A stretch of DNA of 64,000 nucleotides from Marinobacter sp. B9-2 (GTDB taxonomy: Bacteria > Pseudomonadota > Gammaproteobacteria > Pseudomonadales > Oleiphilaceae), in assembly GCA_003030785.1 (NCBI GenBank), contig PYVH01000002.1, positions 1 to 64,000 of the forward strand, written 5' to 3'. The notes beneath the pieces were generated by a model. It saw only the letters and a list, made by a program, of their open reading frames with translations. It did no database searches and was not told the origin of the DNA. The translations under genes were made by a program, and so were the position numbers. This document shows positions 25,391 to 34,057 of this stretch, one piece after another (position 1 is the first letter of the stretch; each line of letters opens with the position of its first letter).

Positions 25391-26581
25391 TCACATTTTG
25401 CTGTCGAGATATTTGCCGGTCTCTTTATGCCCAAAGCCCGGAATCATCTGATAGAACAGATCAACAAGCTCTTCCTTAGTCCAAGAAAGTTCTCGCTTCA
25501 TGGCAGCGATCCGCTCTTCGAATTTGGCCAGCAATAGTTCGTCAAACTCCGCATCATTCTTGATAATGCCTAGATTTCCAAAACGAGCCATATCCAGCAC
25601 TTCCTGGTCTGTAAAGAACTCCTCAAAGTCTTTCTCACCAGTGGTATCACTGTTAGTGAACAGGCACGGCCACTTACCCTGCTCCGGCAGTGTCTTGGTA
25701 AGCTCTCTGGCCTCGTCTTCGTCGCGGCACAAAACGGGCTCCAGACCTTTCTGCTCCAGATATTTCACCGCAATATCTGCGAAGGAGATCAGGTGCAGCT
25801 TTTCACTTAGCTTAGGAAAGAAGATGTCGCGATTTTCGCCGAAAATGCAGGACATCAAGCACAGCTCGCCAGACTCTTTTGGAGTCACGAAATAACGGCG
25901 AACATCATTCGGGGCTACAATCGGCTGCCGTTTTTCCAGGCGTTGATTAAAGCCATGTAGCAACGAGCCGTCGGAAAAGGCGACGTTGGCAAAGCGGGCC
26001 GTAGAAATATCCATTTGAAGGCTTCTACGCATCAGGAACATCTCCATAATGCGCTTTGACGCTCCCATCATGTTCACAGGGTTTGCTGCCTTATCGGTAG
26101 AAACACAGAAGTATTTCTTAACGCCAGACGCAATTGCCTGTTGCAGCGTTTTGTCCGTGTTGAAAATGTTCACATCTACCATGCGCATGAGCGTATAGGG
26201 ATCCTTCTCGCTGCGAACGTGCTTAAGCGCAGAAAGGTTCAAAATGTAATCGTAGCCACCATTGGCCTTGAAGAAGGCATCGTATTCGACCGAACCAATG
26301 TCCAACGTAAACGTGCGGAAGTCTCCGGGTATGTAGCCAAAGCTGCTACGGATATCGCGAACCAGTTCAACCAGATTATTTTCGCTGATGTCTACCACGT
26401 GGAGCTTGGCCGGATTGCGCTTGAAAATTTCTTTCGTTACCGCTTGACCTATGGAACCCGCTCCGCCGAGAACCAAAAAACTGGCGCTTTTGACTCGCAG
26501 AGATAGCTCTTCTTCGTGGCCAGAGACGTCAGCACTGAACAACTCTTCATCTCTGCCTATCAGTTTTAATATTGAATTCAT
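25391..26581 (-). CDS. legB: NDP-GlcNAc 4,6-dehydratase (LegB)
   Basis: Extended SDR of 396 residues, first committed enzyme of the legionaminic route. The cofactor-binding GGAGSIGQAVTKEIF lies near residue 39; LSALKHVRSEKDPYTLMRMVDVN, FCVSTDKAANPVNMMGASKRIMEMFLM and ARFANVAFSDGSLLHGF follow, with Met instead of Tyr in the YxxxK position as in the CapD/FlaA1 group. The long C-terminal part (from about 250) is typical of the LegB subgroup. It is the first gene of the nonulosonate block, 40 nt after the wzz fragment, and leads into legC. Confidence 0.88.
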   Translation of the reverse strand: MNSILKLIGRDEELFSADVSGHEEELSLRVKSASFLVLGGAGSIGQAVTKEIFKRNPAKLHVVDISENNLVELVRDIRSSFGYIPGDFRTFTLDIGSVEYDAFFKANGGYDYILNLSALKHVRSEKDPYTLMRMVDVNIFNTDKTLQQAIASGVKKYFCVSTDKAANPVNMMGASKRIMEMFLMRRSLQMDISTARFANVAFSDGSLLHGFNQRLEKRQPIVAPNDVRRYFVTPKESGELCLMSCIFGENRDIFFPKLSEKLHLISFADIAVKYLEQKGLEPVLCRDEDEARELTKTLPEQGKWPCLFTNSDTTGEKDFEEFFTDQEVLDMARFGNLGIIKNDAEFDELLLAKFEERIAAMKRELSWTKEELVDLFYQMIPGFGHKETGKYLDSKM

Positions 26582-26621
26582 ATTTTACTTCCGCTCACAA
26601 CCGGTTATTTGCCAAGGCCGA

Positions 26622-27257
26622 TTAGTCTGACTTTCTCTGAAGAAATGCTCTTACAAATACGATAAATACCCCCAGCATGCCTCCCATCATCAGGGCTACA
26701 ATAACGAGAAGTGCCCTCTTGGGCTCAATCTTTTCTTGGGGAACAACAGCAGGGTCAACCGTACGAAACACGTACTCCCTTTGGGCATTTGCCAGCATCA
26801 CGGTGCGTGTTTCGCTTTCAATTAGCTGATAAAAAACTTGCTGCATGCCAGCGATGTTCGTCTCATCGAGTTTAGTTTCAAGGTATTCAATTCGCGCCTC
26901 GGCATCGGCAACATCTTCTCGGCGCATGTGTTCATTGATATCAGCCACCAACCATTCAGCCCACTGCTGCGCTGCAGGAGGCGATTGACTTTTGATGCTA
27001 AGCGTCATCATGCCATTGTCTTTGTTTTCGCTTAAGCTGAGGTGGCCTTCTCTAAAGGTTTTTACGAGATCCCAGTCGGAAGGTTTCTGGCTTTTGCCCT
27101 CTTCATTTTCCAGCCATTGCTCGCTTTCCGGGTTAAAAATTTCCCGGTCGTAAATCCAGGAGCCGGAAGCCTGATCCCAGCCGGTGGTAGCCATAAGCGG
27201 CACTTCAAGGTTGTGCCGTTTGATAAAATTGGTCAAGAAGACCCGGGACTGAAGCAC
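26622..27257 (-). pseudogene. wzz: wzz, 3' part (C-terminal region of a Wzz chain-length determinant)
   Basis: These 211 residues continue the protein begun at 27580 but lie in another frame. They contain the periplasmic part of a Wzz-type polysaccharide co-polymerase (VFLTNFIKRHNLEVPLMA..., coiled region DVADAEARIEYLETKLDETNIAGMQQ) and the C-terminal PxxP-like motif PQEKIEPKRALLVIVALMMGGMLGVFIVFVRAF with the second membrane segment. Readable sequence in this frame continues upstream (TLIAKEVLQSRVF) to the G-tract at 27283-27292. With 11 or 8 G instead of 10, the two parts form one protein of about 318 residues. Confidence 0.8.
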
Positions 27258-27265
27258 TTCTTTGG

Positions 27266-27580
27266 CTATAAGCGTCTGAGTGCCCCCCCCCCACTTCCAA
27301 GGTTAATACCGGCAAGGCTTGCAAGACCGCCGAGCTGGCCGCCGATACCACCTACGTTTCCTTCGTCATTTGCTGGTGCGAGCAAAACACTTGCTTGGTA
27401 AATATTTGGTTTATAAAGAGCGTAGGCGACACCACCAAGGGCAAACATCAAAGTAACCAGCATGATTAGCCATTTGCCAGACCAAAGAGTTGCGAAAAGC
27501 TCCCTCAGGTCTATTTCGTCATCAGGATAATGCACTGATTCTTTTATTGGCTCATACGCATGGGGTTCATATTGAGTCAT
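27266..27580 (-). pseudogene. wzz: wzz, 5' part (N-terminal region of a Wzz chain-length determinant)
   Basis: This part encodes the cytoplasmic N-terminus (DEIDLRELFATLWSGKW), first membrane segment (LIMLVTLMFALGGVAYALY) and the start of the periplasmic domain (PNIYQASVLLAPA) of a Wzz protein. The frame then runs into a tract of ten G (minus strand) encoding part of GSGGGA and ends ten codons later. The start ATG overlaps the stop of the SLBB gene (TAATG), coupling the two. The break is either an error in the tract, a mutation, or a phase-variable switch; see the tract entry. Confidence 0.82.
27283..27292 (-). repeat. Homopolymer of ten G (minus strand) inside wzz
   Basis: Ten consecutive C on the plus strand give ten G in the coding strand. 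Adding one or removing two bases would restore the full wzz frame. Tracts of this kind are classic slipped-strand mispairing sites and also classic sequencing-error sites. Confidence 0.95.
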
Positions 27581-30072
27581 TACAGGTTCCCTACTGCTGC
27601 TGCACCGAGAGCCATCTGATAGACGATCTGACTAACATTGGTCCATAGCTCCAGCTGGTTCAGGCGGTCCACATCAATTGGCATGATAATCGTGTCTCCC
27701 GGCTGCAGCTGTTGGCTGCGGCTACCAAACCAGCGGCTTTTCTCAGGCAGCATTACTGAGCCATCTGCTTTTACGACGTATACCCGGCTTTCGTCTGCTT
27801 GGCGCGTAGCCCCCCCTGAACGTTCGAGGTAGTCGTCTACGGTCAAGCCGGCCTGATGCAGATGGCTGGTGGGAAATTGGACTTCACCGAATACGGTGAC
27901 TGACTGGGGAATGGTCGGAACAGTCAAGGTGTCGCCATCCTGGAGACGAATGTCCTGATAGCCTTCGTCAGTTACCACAGCTTCCAGATTCACAACCATA
28001 CGGCCAACCGGACGGCTGCTCTGGACGTCCTCTAGCAGTTTTTCAACCTGCTGCACCCGGTCGGCACTTTGGCCAGCTAAGCCGTCGCCCTCCAGCTGCA
28101 CACCGAGAAGGTCTCCTTGCAAGCGCTCTTCTGCTTCCCGCAGACGCTGGGCCTCCAGCTGGCGCAGTTTTGCCCGGGCAAACACCGCGCCTCTCGGGAA
28201 CGCATTGTCGGTCAGGCCACCGGCACGCTCGATCACTTGCTTGAGGGTTTCACCGTCGCGGAAAGTATACTCACCGGGGTAACGCACTTCGCCTCTGAGT
28301 TCGATGGTGCTGGTTTTCGCGAAATCCGGTATAGATTTGATCAGGATCCTGTCACGGCTCTGGAGCGCGAGGTTGCCATTGCCGGCCATCGCGTCTGCCA
28401 GGTTCACGTTGAGGATATTTGTTTTGCCAATGCCGTTTTCATCGGTGGTGTACCGGGCAACCTCGGCGTGATAAAGAGAGGCTGAATCCTTTAGTCCACC
28501 CGCCACAAAAATCGCGTCCGAAAGCTGGCGCGAGGCCGGCATGGGGTATTCGCCGGGGTATCTCACTGGGCCAGTGATACGAATGGTTTTCTGTGGAGCA
28601 GAAGGGGTGGCCTGGCTCTTCAAACGCTGAAGCACTGGTGAGAACAGGCTGGCGCGTGTGTAGTTGCGGCCATCTTCGCCACCTTCCACTTTTCCGGCAT
28701 CGGAGAAGATCAGCAGCTGGTCTTTCTCCTGCAAGGGGATATCAAACTCGCTGCCCGGGTTTTGTACCGCTTTTCTCAAGCGCAGATTCAGAACGGAGAT
28801 GTTGTCTGTCGCCTTATCCGTGCGCACGATGGCTGCGTAGCGCTTGTCTGCAACAGGCGTAAGGTCCGCATTCAAATTTTTGATCACTGAACTCACCCGC
28901 ATGCCTGGCATCCAGGCAAAACGGCCGGGGCGCGTGGCGGCACCGGTGATCTCAACATACTGCCCGGTGATGTCGGAGATTGAGGGAATGGAAACTGTGT
29001 CACCGGCCTGGATTCGCGCGTTTTTGCCTTTTCCGGCGGTGTAATCGGCCTCTGTAATAATGCGCAGAAAATCGTCGTTGGTACGCTCAATGTTTATGCG
29101 CTGGGGATAAGCCTGGGGCGTAAGGCCGCCAGCCATTTGAACCAGGTCTGCCAGGGTGTTTTCGTTGTTCAGCTCATAAAGGGCTGGACGGTATACCTCG
29201 CCCTTAATGCCTACGCGATTGCCGACAGGCGGAATGAAGATTACGTCACCTGGCTGCAAGCGGCTGTCGTTAGAGCTATCACCCTCGAGCAGCAAGTCGT
29301 AAAGATCGAGGGTGCCAACCAGTTTGCCATTGCGCTTGTGCTGGAGGTTTCGCAGGGAGCCGTTTAACTTGATGCCACCGGAAACGTACAGGGCGTTGGT
29401 AATGGTTGATAGAGAGCTGACCGAGTAAGAGCCAGGGTTCCGCGCTTCGCCAAGAACAAAAACCCGCATGCTGCGCAGCTCACCCAGTGAGACACTCGCC
29501 TGAACACCAATGTATTGCTCGGATATCTGCTTGCGTATTTGTTGACTGGCCTCTTCAAAGCTCAGGCCTGCCACGCTCATGGGGCCGGACTGCGGGAAGC
29601 TGATGGTGCCATCGCGACTGATAGGCAATTCCAGGTTCTGGTTTTCCTTGCCCCAGAGTTGAATGCGCAATACGTCACCCGGCCCCAGAGTGTATTCAGA
29701 AGGAATCGGAATTTCGGTTACCGGGGCAAATGTGGTTGGACTGCCCCTGAACAGGTCGTAGCCGTAGGGCTTGAGGCCGCCATTTTTTGCTGCGGTTTTC
29801 TGTTCCTGCTGCTTTTCTTCCCGGGCTTGCTCCCTCTCTTCGTCTGGCATATCAGACACAGGTTCTACTACCTGCACGTCCCGAAGGCGCTGACTTTGCT
29901 GACCTGAGGAGACAAGGTTATCGAGATCCACGCCGTATTGACTGGCGAGGGCCTCTTGCTGGGCTCTGGGTAAGCTCTGGAATTGCTCAATCTGGGATTG
30001 GCTTATGGACTGGGAAGTGGCTGCTATTGGTAAGAATAGCGCTACGGTTGCAATTAGTTTTTTCACGTTCAC
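27580..30072 (-). CDS. Wza-like SLBB-domain polysaccharide export protein
   Basis: Periplasmic/outer-membrane export protein of 830 residues. An N-terminal signal peptide (KKLIATVALFLPIAATS) is followed by a Gln-rich stretch and acidic/basic coiled segment (EREQAREEKQQEQ). The Poly_export domain starts near 125 (YTLGPGDVLRIQLWG) and repeated SLBB domains follow, each marked by GEV/GEA-RxPGxY and GGL (e.g. 208, 290, 498, 595, 736). No lipobox Cys is present, unlike E. coli Wza; the length is about twice that of Wza, from extra SLBB repeats. It should form the conduit for the polymer with Wzz and Wzi. It overlaps wzz by 1 nt. Confidence 0.88.
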   Translation of the reverse strand: MNVKKLIATVALFLPIAATSQSISQSQIEQFQSLPRAQQEALASQYGVDLDNLVSSGQQSQRLRDVQVVEPVSDMPDEEREQAREEKQQEQKTAAKNGGLKPYGYDLFRGSPTTFAPVTEIPIPSEYTLGPGDVLRIQLWGKENQNLELPISRDGTISFPQSGPMSVAGLSFEEASQQIRKQISEQYIGVQASVSLGELRSMRVFVLGEARNPGSYSVSSLSTITNALYVSGGIKLNGSLRNLQHKRNGKLVGTLDLYDLLLEGDSSNDSRLQPGDVIFIPPVGNRVGIKGEVYRPALYELNNENTLADLVQMAGGLTPQAYPQRINIERTNDDFLRIITEADYTAGKGKNARIQAGDTVSIPSISDITGQYVEITGAATRPGRFAWMPGMRVSSVIKNLNADLTPVADKRYAAIVRTDKATDNISVLNLRLRKAVQNPGSEFDIPLQEKDQLLIFSDAGKVEGGEDGRNYTRASLFSPVLQRLKSQATPSAPQKTIRITGPVRYPGEYPMPASRQLSDAIFVAGGLKDSASLYHAEVARYTTDENGIGKTNILNVNLADAMAGNGNLALQSRDRILIKSIPDFAKTSTIELRGEVRYPGEYTFRDGETLKQVIERAGGLTDNAFPRGAVFARAKLRQLEAQRLREAEERLQGDLLGVQLEGDGLAGQSADRVQQVEKLLEDVQSSRPVGRMVVNLEAVVTDEGYQDIRLQDGDTLTVPTIPQSVTVFGEVQFPTSHLHQAGLTVDDYLERSGGATRQADESRVYVVKADGSVMLPEKSRWFGSRSQQLQPGDTIIMPIDVDRLNQLELWTNVSQIVYQMALGAAAVGNL

Positions 30073-30134
30073 GGTTTTGAGATCCGGAATTTATAGGATT
30101 GAAATCTTGGCCTAAAACTTTGCAGGTTGAAATT

Positions 30135-30162
30135 GGGGTCTGACCCCGTGGGGTCAGACCCC
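30135..30162. repeat. GGGGTCAGACCCC inverted pair between wzi and the SLBB gene
   Basis: GGGGTCTGACCCC (30135-30147) and GGGGTCAGACCCC (30150-30162) are exact reverse complements two bases apart, forming a 13-bp hairpin. The same motif lies inside the MBL gene at 4378. It sits in the 94-nt gap between two operon genes and has no U-run, so it could be a pause or RNA-stability element rather than a terminator. Confidence 0.85.
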
Positions 30163-30166
30163 TTGT

Positions 30167-31648
30167 TCAGAAACGATATTTCCAGGCAGCGCCAAGAGAC
30201 CACTGGTCTTTCTCGCCACCCAGGTATTGAATTTTTTTGTCAGTGGCCTGAAAACTCAGGTCCAGCCAACCGTTGAATAAACGGGTTCCGTAGCCGAGAT
30301 CAAGAATGGCGACGTTCTGGTCACCCTCGGGAACGGTATAAAAGATGTCTTCATTGGTAATAATGGTGCGGTTGCCGCCGTCTTTATTAAGCCGGGCATA
30401 AGTAACCTTCGCGGAAAGGTTGGCACCGTTGTCGAAGAAATTGAAAGCACCCAGGGTAACGGCTTCTGCGTCACCATCAAAGCTGGCAGCCATGCTGCGG
30501 CCGTAATAGCGGTAGCCGGAACGGTAGCGGGAGTGATCGTAGGTGATGTTGGGAATGGCATCGCCCATGAAATCATCGGCCAGTGTGTTGGTGTATTCGA
30601 TAAACCACTGCTGGTCTGCTTCGAACAGCTGTGTGGTCCAATCTGTGCCCAGAAGCCAGGACTTGCGAGCCGGAAAGGCACCGGCTTCGTCTTCACCCAT
30701 CATCTGGGCGTACAGGCCCATGGTTTGCTCGCCGATTGCAAAACCGTAGCGGGCGTCGACGCTGGCCAGCTGGTTGCCGGGATCGTTTTCTTCCAGCTGC
30801 CCGTTATCTCGCCCGATCAGGGCGTTCCAGATGGTTGACGCGCCCTCCGGCCGACCTTCTCCGCCAAACATGATGGCGCGGGATAGACCAATATCCAGAC
30901 CGTCGATCGGGCGGAACGTAAAGCGCATGCCGAGCAACTTGGCATCTGGTATTTCCCGATCGCTTTCGTACTGGCCGGCAAAGGCCGTGAACTGCCAGGG
31001 GCCAACCCATTGCAACCAATCGGATTCGGGAGCATGACTGTTATTGCGGTTGAGCCACAGCGCCGGCATGGGGCGGGCGTTGTTGGAGAGAATCAGGCTG
31101 GATTGCCAGCCGGGACCCCACCAGCGGTCAACGGCGCCTGCACCAAATACCCAGTTTCCGGCAGTTGCGGCAAGGTAAGAACCATCGAGGCGCAGCTTTT
31201 CGTCATCGTCGCTTCTATGGGCGTAGGCGGGGTTTAGGCCAAGTGCCCAGACTTCGCCCTGCCATTGCAGGTTGATAGCGGTTCCGGCCTTGGCCAGCGG
31301 ATTTTGATCAAACCCACGTATTCCGGGAATCTCACTGCTGCCGTAAACGCTGTATTCGCCCCGAAAACCCTGCTGGGCCTGCTGTTCCTGCTCGAAACGC
31401 AGATAGGCAGCCGCTGAACCAACGGATGACTGGTCTGATGCCACACTGGGCTTCAAGCCACTGTGAACGGCGCTCCACATAATGGGCCAGGTACTGACGG
31501 TGCGATCCATATGGCCTCGGTCTGCCAGCTTTTGAGCAGCGAATCGGGCGCGGGCGTCGCCAGGCTCAGCCCATGGCGCAGCCGCTAGAGAAATACTTGT
31601 CAGACACGCTACCGCCCCACCGACCAGGGCCCAGTGTTTTAAGGTCAT
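30167..31648 (-). CDS. wzi: Capsule assembly Wzi-family outer-membrane protein
   Basis: Outer-membrane beta-barrel of 493 residues with an N-terminal signal peptide (about residues 1-24, ending SLAAAP). Wzi proteins anchor or nucleate capsule on the cell surface. Family features: WAEPGDARARFAAQKLADRG near the mature start, GVDRWWGPGWQSSLILSNNARPMPALWLNR near 172-201, repeated aromatic beta-strands and a terminal Phe (AAWKYRF). It is the first gene after a possible promoter at 31758-31785 and contains an exact RfaH ops element in codons 11-15. No strong ribosome site is seen before the ATG. Confidence 0.88.
   Translation of the reverse strand: MTLKHWALVGGAVACLTSISLAAAPWAEPGDARARFAAQKLADRGHMDRTVSTWPIMWSAVHSGLKPSVASDQSSVGSAAAYLRFEQEQQAQQGFRGEYSVYGSSEIPGIRGFDQNPLAKAGTAINLQWQGEVWALGLNPAYAHRSDDDEKLRLDGSYLAATAGNWVFGAGAVDRWWGPGWQSSLILSNNARPMPALWLNRNNSHAPESDWLQWVGPWQFTAFAGQYESDREIPDAKLLGMRFTFRPIDGLDIGLSRAIMFGGEGRPEGASTIWNALIGRDNGQLEENDPGNQLASVDARYGFAIGEQTMGLYAQMMGEDEAGAFPARKSWLLGTDWTTQLFEADQQWFIEYTNTLADDFMGDAIPNITYDHSRYRSGYRYYGRSMAASFDGDAEAVTLGAFNFFDNGANLSAKVTYARLNKDGGNRTIITNEDIFYTVPEGDQNVAILDLGYGTRLFNGWLDLSFQATDKKIQYLGGEKDQWSLGAAWKYRF
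31605..31616 (-). promoter_or_regulatory. ops element (RfaH recruitment site) inside wzi
   Basis: On the minus strand this reads GGCGGTAGCGTG, identical to the 12-nt ops consensus; two further upstream G extend the match to the JUMPstart end GGGGCGGTAGCGTG. It is about 1.1 kb downstream of the rfaH stop and at the head of the long polysaccharide transcript. Unlike classic sites in a 5' leader, it falls within the wzi signal-peptide codons (GAVAC). Confidence 0.82.
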
Positions 31649-31757
31649 AGAATTGGATTATCTGAAAAACGACAGGAAACAGGCAAAAGGAAGGGGACAA
31701 CTGACTCCCAACTGTATCCTTGTCGGTAGATGAATGTACTGTTTCAGGAGCGTGACG

Positions 31758-31785
31758 ATTTTACGGCAATGTCTATGACAAGCAA
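31758..31785 (-). promoter_or_regulatory. Possible sigma-70 promoter upstream of wzi
   Basis: On the minus strand TTGCTT (31785-31780) and TAAAAT (31763-31758) are separated by 16 nt. This would start RNA near 31750, leaving about 100 nt of leader before wzi and placing ops about 140 nt downstream of the start. Weak -35; based on sequence likeness only. Confidence 0.35.
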
Positions 31786-31868
31786 GTGACAAAAAGTCTG
31801 ACACTTGGGTTATCAGGGAGTTGTGAGGGTAAAGAATTGTTAAAGCTTCAGAACCTCAATCATTTCGC

Positions 31869-32627
31869 CTACATTTCGTTCAGATTGGCTCTTACCAGGC
31901 TTACGAATTCAGCAAAAAACGAAAGAAATATGCCGCCCATCAAACCCAACATGGCCGCCAAAATGACAATCAGGCTCCGCGCGGGGCCTTTTCGTTCTGC
32001 CATTTGGCGATTGAGCACCAGAAGCTCTGCCGGCTGGATTGAAAGGAGAAGCACTTCAAGGGATAGGCGCCTATTCACTGCGTCAGCTATGGCTGCACCT
32101 ACGTCCTGCGAGCCCTCTAACCTGTCGATGGTTGATGCCAGAGATTCAATTTGTCTTTCCAGGTTACTTTTAAGGGTAGATACCGCAACAGACTGGGTCT
32201 GCTCCAGCTTTTCGATGAGCCGGCTATGGATGCGCTTAACGTCATCAGCTCTCGCCGGCACCGCTTCAGAGACAATTCGGACAAGCCCTGTATTCTCGGG
32301 ATTCGAAAAGACCACATCGAAAGGAATTGACTGATCGTGCTCTGCAAGGTGTGTGGCTTCAATTTCAGGGAGCCACCGATTCTCAAGCGTGGCGATCACG
32401 GTCGCAGGCTTTTCGATAAAGCTTCCAGCATCCTTCTCTGCCAGCTTGAACAAAGTGACGTAATCGTACTTCTCAGGTATCAAAATGGCATAAAGAATGC
32501 CCACCGCAATGGTAACCAGAAACACAACGTAGAAAATTCGGCGGCGCTTCAGAAAAGTGGAAACCAGGTCTACGAGACTGATCTCATCGTCATGGGCTTG
32601 TTGAGCTGAACGCTGCCTTTCTTCCAT
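31869..32627 (-). CDS. Second Wzz-like chain-length/co-polymerase protein
   Basis: Inner-membrane protein of 252 residues with two membrane segments (IFYVVFLVTIAVGILYAILI near residue 31 and SLIVILAAMLGLMGGIFLSFFAEFV near 219) around a periplasmic domain with a coiled stretch (LKSNLERQIESLASTIDRLEG). The first lines (DDEISLVDLVSTFLKRR) are the Wzz N-terminus; the C-terminal PxxP is not evident, but ARSLIVILAAMLG fits TM2. It is shorter than standard Wzz. Because the other wzz is broken, this one may be the only active length regulator. Placed between rfaH and the presumed wzi promoter. Confidence 0.8.
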   Translation of the reverse strand: MEERQRSAQQAHDDEISLVDLVSTFLKRRRIFYVVFLVTIAVGILYAILIPEKYDYVTLFKLAEKDAGSFIEKPATVIATLENRWLPEIEATHLAEHDQSIPFDVVFSNPENTGLVRIVSEAVPARADDVKRIHSRLIEKLEQTQSVAVSTLKSNLERQIESLASTIDRLEGSQDVGAAIADAVNRRLSLEVLLLSIQPAELLVLNRQMAERKGPARSLIVILAAMLGLMGGIFLSFFAEFVSLVRANLNEM

Positions 32628-32717
32628 ACCGGTTCATCCTTCTTATTGTTATCTGGGCAACTCATTGAGAACGCCCTTAGCGTGCAGCCAGCAATGGGAC
32701 GCTAGCGCAGCGCTTCC

Positions 32718-33197
32718 TTACATTTTTATAGCAGAAACCGGCACTTTCACCCTCTGCTGCTTCTGCATAAAGTTGATGAGCACTATCGCACGCGCTTCAC
32801 CATCGTAAGCCTGAAAAATGGCATTGATGCCTTCAAAGGGCCCCTCGTTCAGCTGCACGGCCTGGCCTGGCTTAATCCCCCCCTGCTCTGCTACAGAGTC
32901 GAGACTATCTTTGATGTGCTGGATAACATCGTCACTGATGGGCGCAGGCTTGTTGGCGAACCCTACAACTCTAATCACGCCGCGGGTTGAGCGGAGTTTC
33001 GCCCACACGGGATCGGTTTGCTCCAGGTTCACGAACAGGTAACCGGGAAACAGCGGCTCAAGCTTTTTGGTTCGCTTGCCGGCTTTTATTTTCTCCACCG
33101 TAATTTTCGGGTAGAAACAGGCAATATCCTGATTTTGGAGATGTTGCAGGGCACGGTCACCCTGCGCCGGCTTGTGCTGAAGTGCATACCATGTCAT
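32718..33197 (-). CDS. rfaH: Transcription anti-terminator RfaH
   Basis: NusG paralogue of 159 residues that binds RNA polymerase paused at ops and suppresses termination across long operons. The NGN domain begins TWYALQHKPAQGDRALQHLQNQDIACFYP; EPLFPGYLFVNLE and KLRSTRGVIRVVGFANKPAPISDDVI are RfaH-type, and the C-terminal KOW region has IKPGQAVQLNEGPFEGINAIFQ. It overlaps cysQ by 4 nt. The ops element in wzi lies on the same strand just downstream, making the polysaccharide locus its obvious target. Confidence 0.93.
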   Translation of the reverse strand: MTWYALQHKPAQGDRALQHLQNQDIACFYPKITVEKIKAGKRTKKLEPLFPGYLFVNLEQTDPVWAKLRSTRGVIRVVGFANKPAPISDDVIQHIKDSLDSVAEQGGIKPGQAVQLNEGPFEGINAIFQAYDGEARAIVLINFMQKQQRVKVPVSAIKM

Positions 33198-33970
33198 GGC
33201 TGCGGAATGTACCAGCTTCCCGCCGCAATAAAATACGGATTTAACACATCTTGTTTACCGTATTTCAAAGGCTTGCCATCCACCGTTTGAACTTTCCCGC
33301 CGGCCGCCACCAGCACGGCCTGCGCGGCGCCTGTATCCCATTCGCAGGTTGGCCCCATGCGCGGGTATATGTCCGCGTGGCCCTCAGCAATGCGGCAAAA
33401 TTTGAGCGAGCTGCCAGCCTGCACCAGTTCGTGCTCACCGAGCTTATCGATAAACGCTCTGGTTTCCGGGTTCAGGTGGTTCTTGCTGGCTACAACACGC
33501 TTTACGTCTTTGGGCTCCGCCACACGAATTCTGTGAACTTTGCCTGTGCGATCACGCATATGGGCGCCCTCGCCGACCACTCCCCAGTAGGCTTCTTTCA
33601 AAGCGGGGGCGATGACAATGCCCATAACCGGCTCACCATCCTCAACCAAGGCGATATTGACGGTGAACTCACCAGTGCGCTGGGTGAAATCTCTGGTGCC
33701 ATCAATGGGGTCCACCAGCCAGAACCGGCGCCAGTGTTTGCGCTCTTCCCAGGGGATATCTTTGCCCTCTTCCGAAAGGATTGGGATATCCCGACTGATA
33801 CTGCGCAGCCCGTGGGTGATGATGTCGTGGGCGGCGGTGTCTGCAGCTGTTATGGGCGATTCGTCTGCTTTGTAGCTCACCTTGAAATCAGACTGGTAGA
33901 TATGCAGCACTTTTTCGCTGGCCTCGTCTGCTACCTTGATGACGTCCGGGAGTATGGAGCTGTAATGCAT
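33194..33970 (-). CDS. cysQ: 3'(2'),5'-bisphosphate nucleotidase CysQ
   Basis: Mg-dependent, Li-sensitive phosphatase of the inositol monophosphatase superfamily that removes the 3'-phosphate from PAP, recycling the by-product of sulfonucleotide use. Motifs: ITAADTAAHDII, ILSEEGKDI (Glu of the metal site), WLVDPIDGTRDFTQRTGEFTVNIAL near residue 84 and CEWDTGAAQAVLVAAGGKV near 210. The 258 residues fit the family. It precedes rfaH with overlap and faces the MBL gene at 34058 across an 87-nt divergent gap. Confidence 0.93.
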   Translation of the reverse strand: MHYSSILPDVIKVADEASEKVLHIYQSDFKVSYKADESPITAADTAAHDIITHGLRSISRDIPILSEEGKDIPWEERKHWRRFWLVDPIDGTRDFTQRTGEFTVNIALVEDGEPVMGIVIAPALKEAYWGVVGEGAHMRDRTGKVHRIRVAEPKDVKRVVASKNHLNPETRAFIDKLGEHELVQAGSSLKFCRIAEGHADIYPRMGPTCEWDTGAAQAVLVAAGGKVQTVDGKPLKYGKQDVLNPYFIAAGSWYIPQP

Positions 33971-34057
33971 GCGTTTCGCTTCCTGCTTCAGATCAAAACG
34001 TTATGAACTATGATGGGTAATAGTAACACTCCCTTAACAAAGAACCAGAAGGACGCC

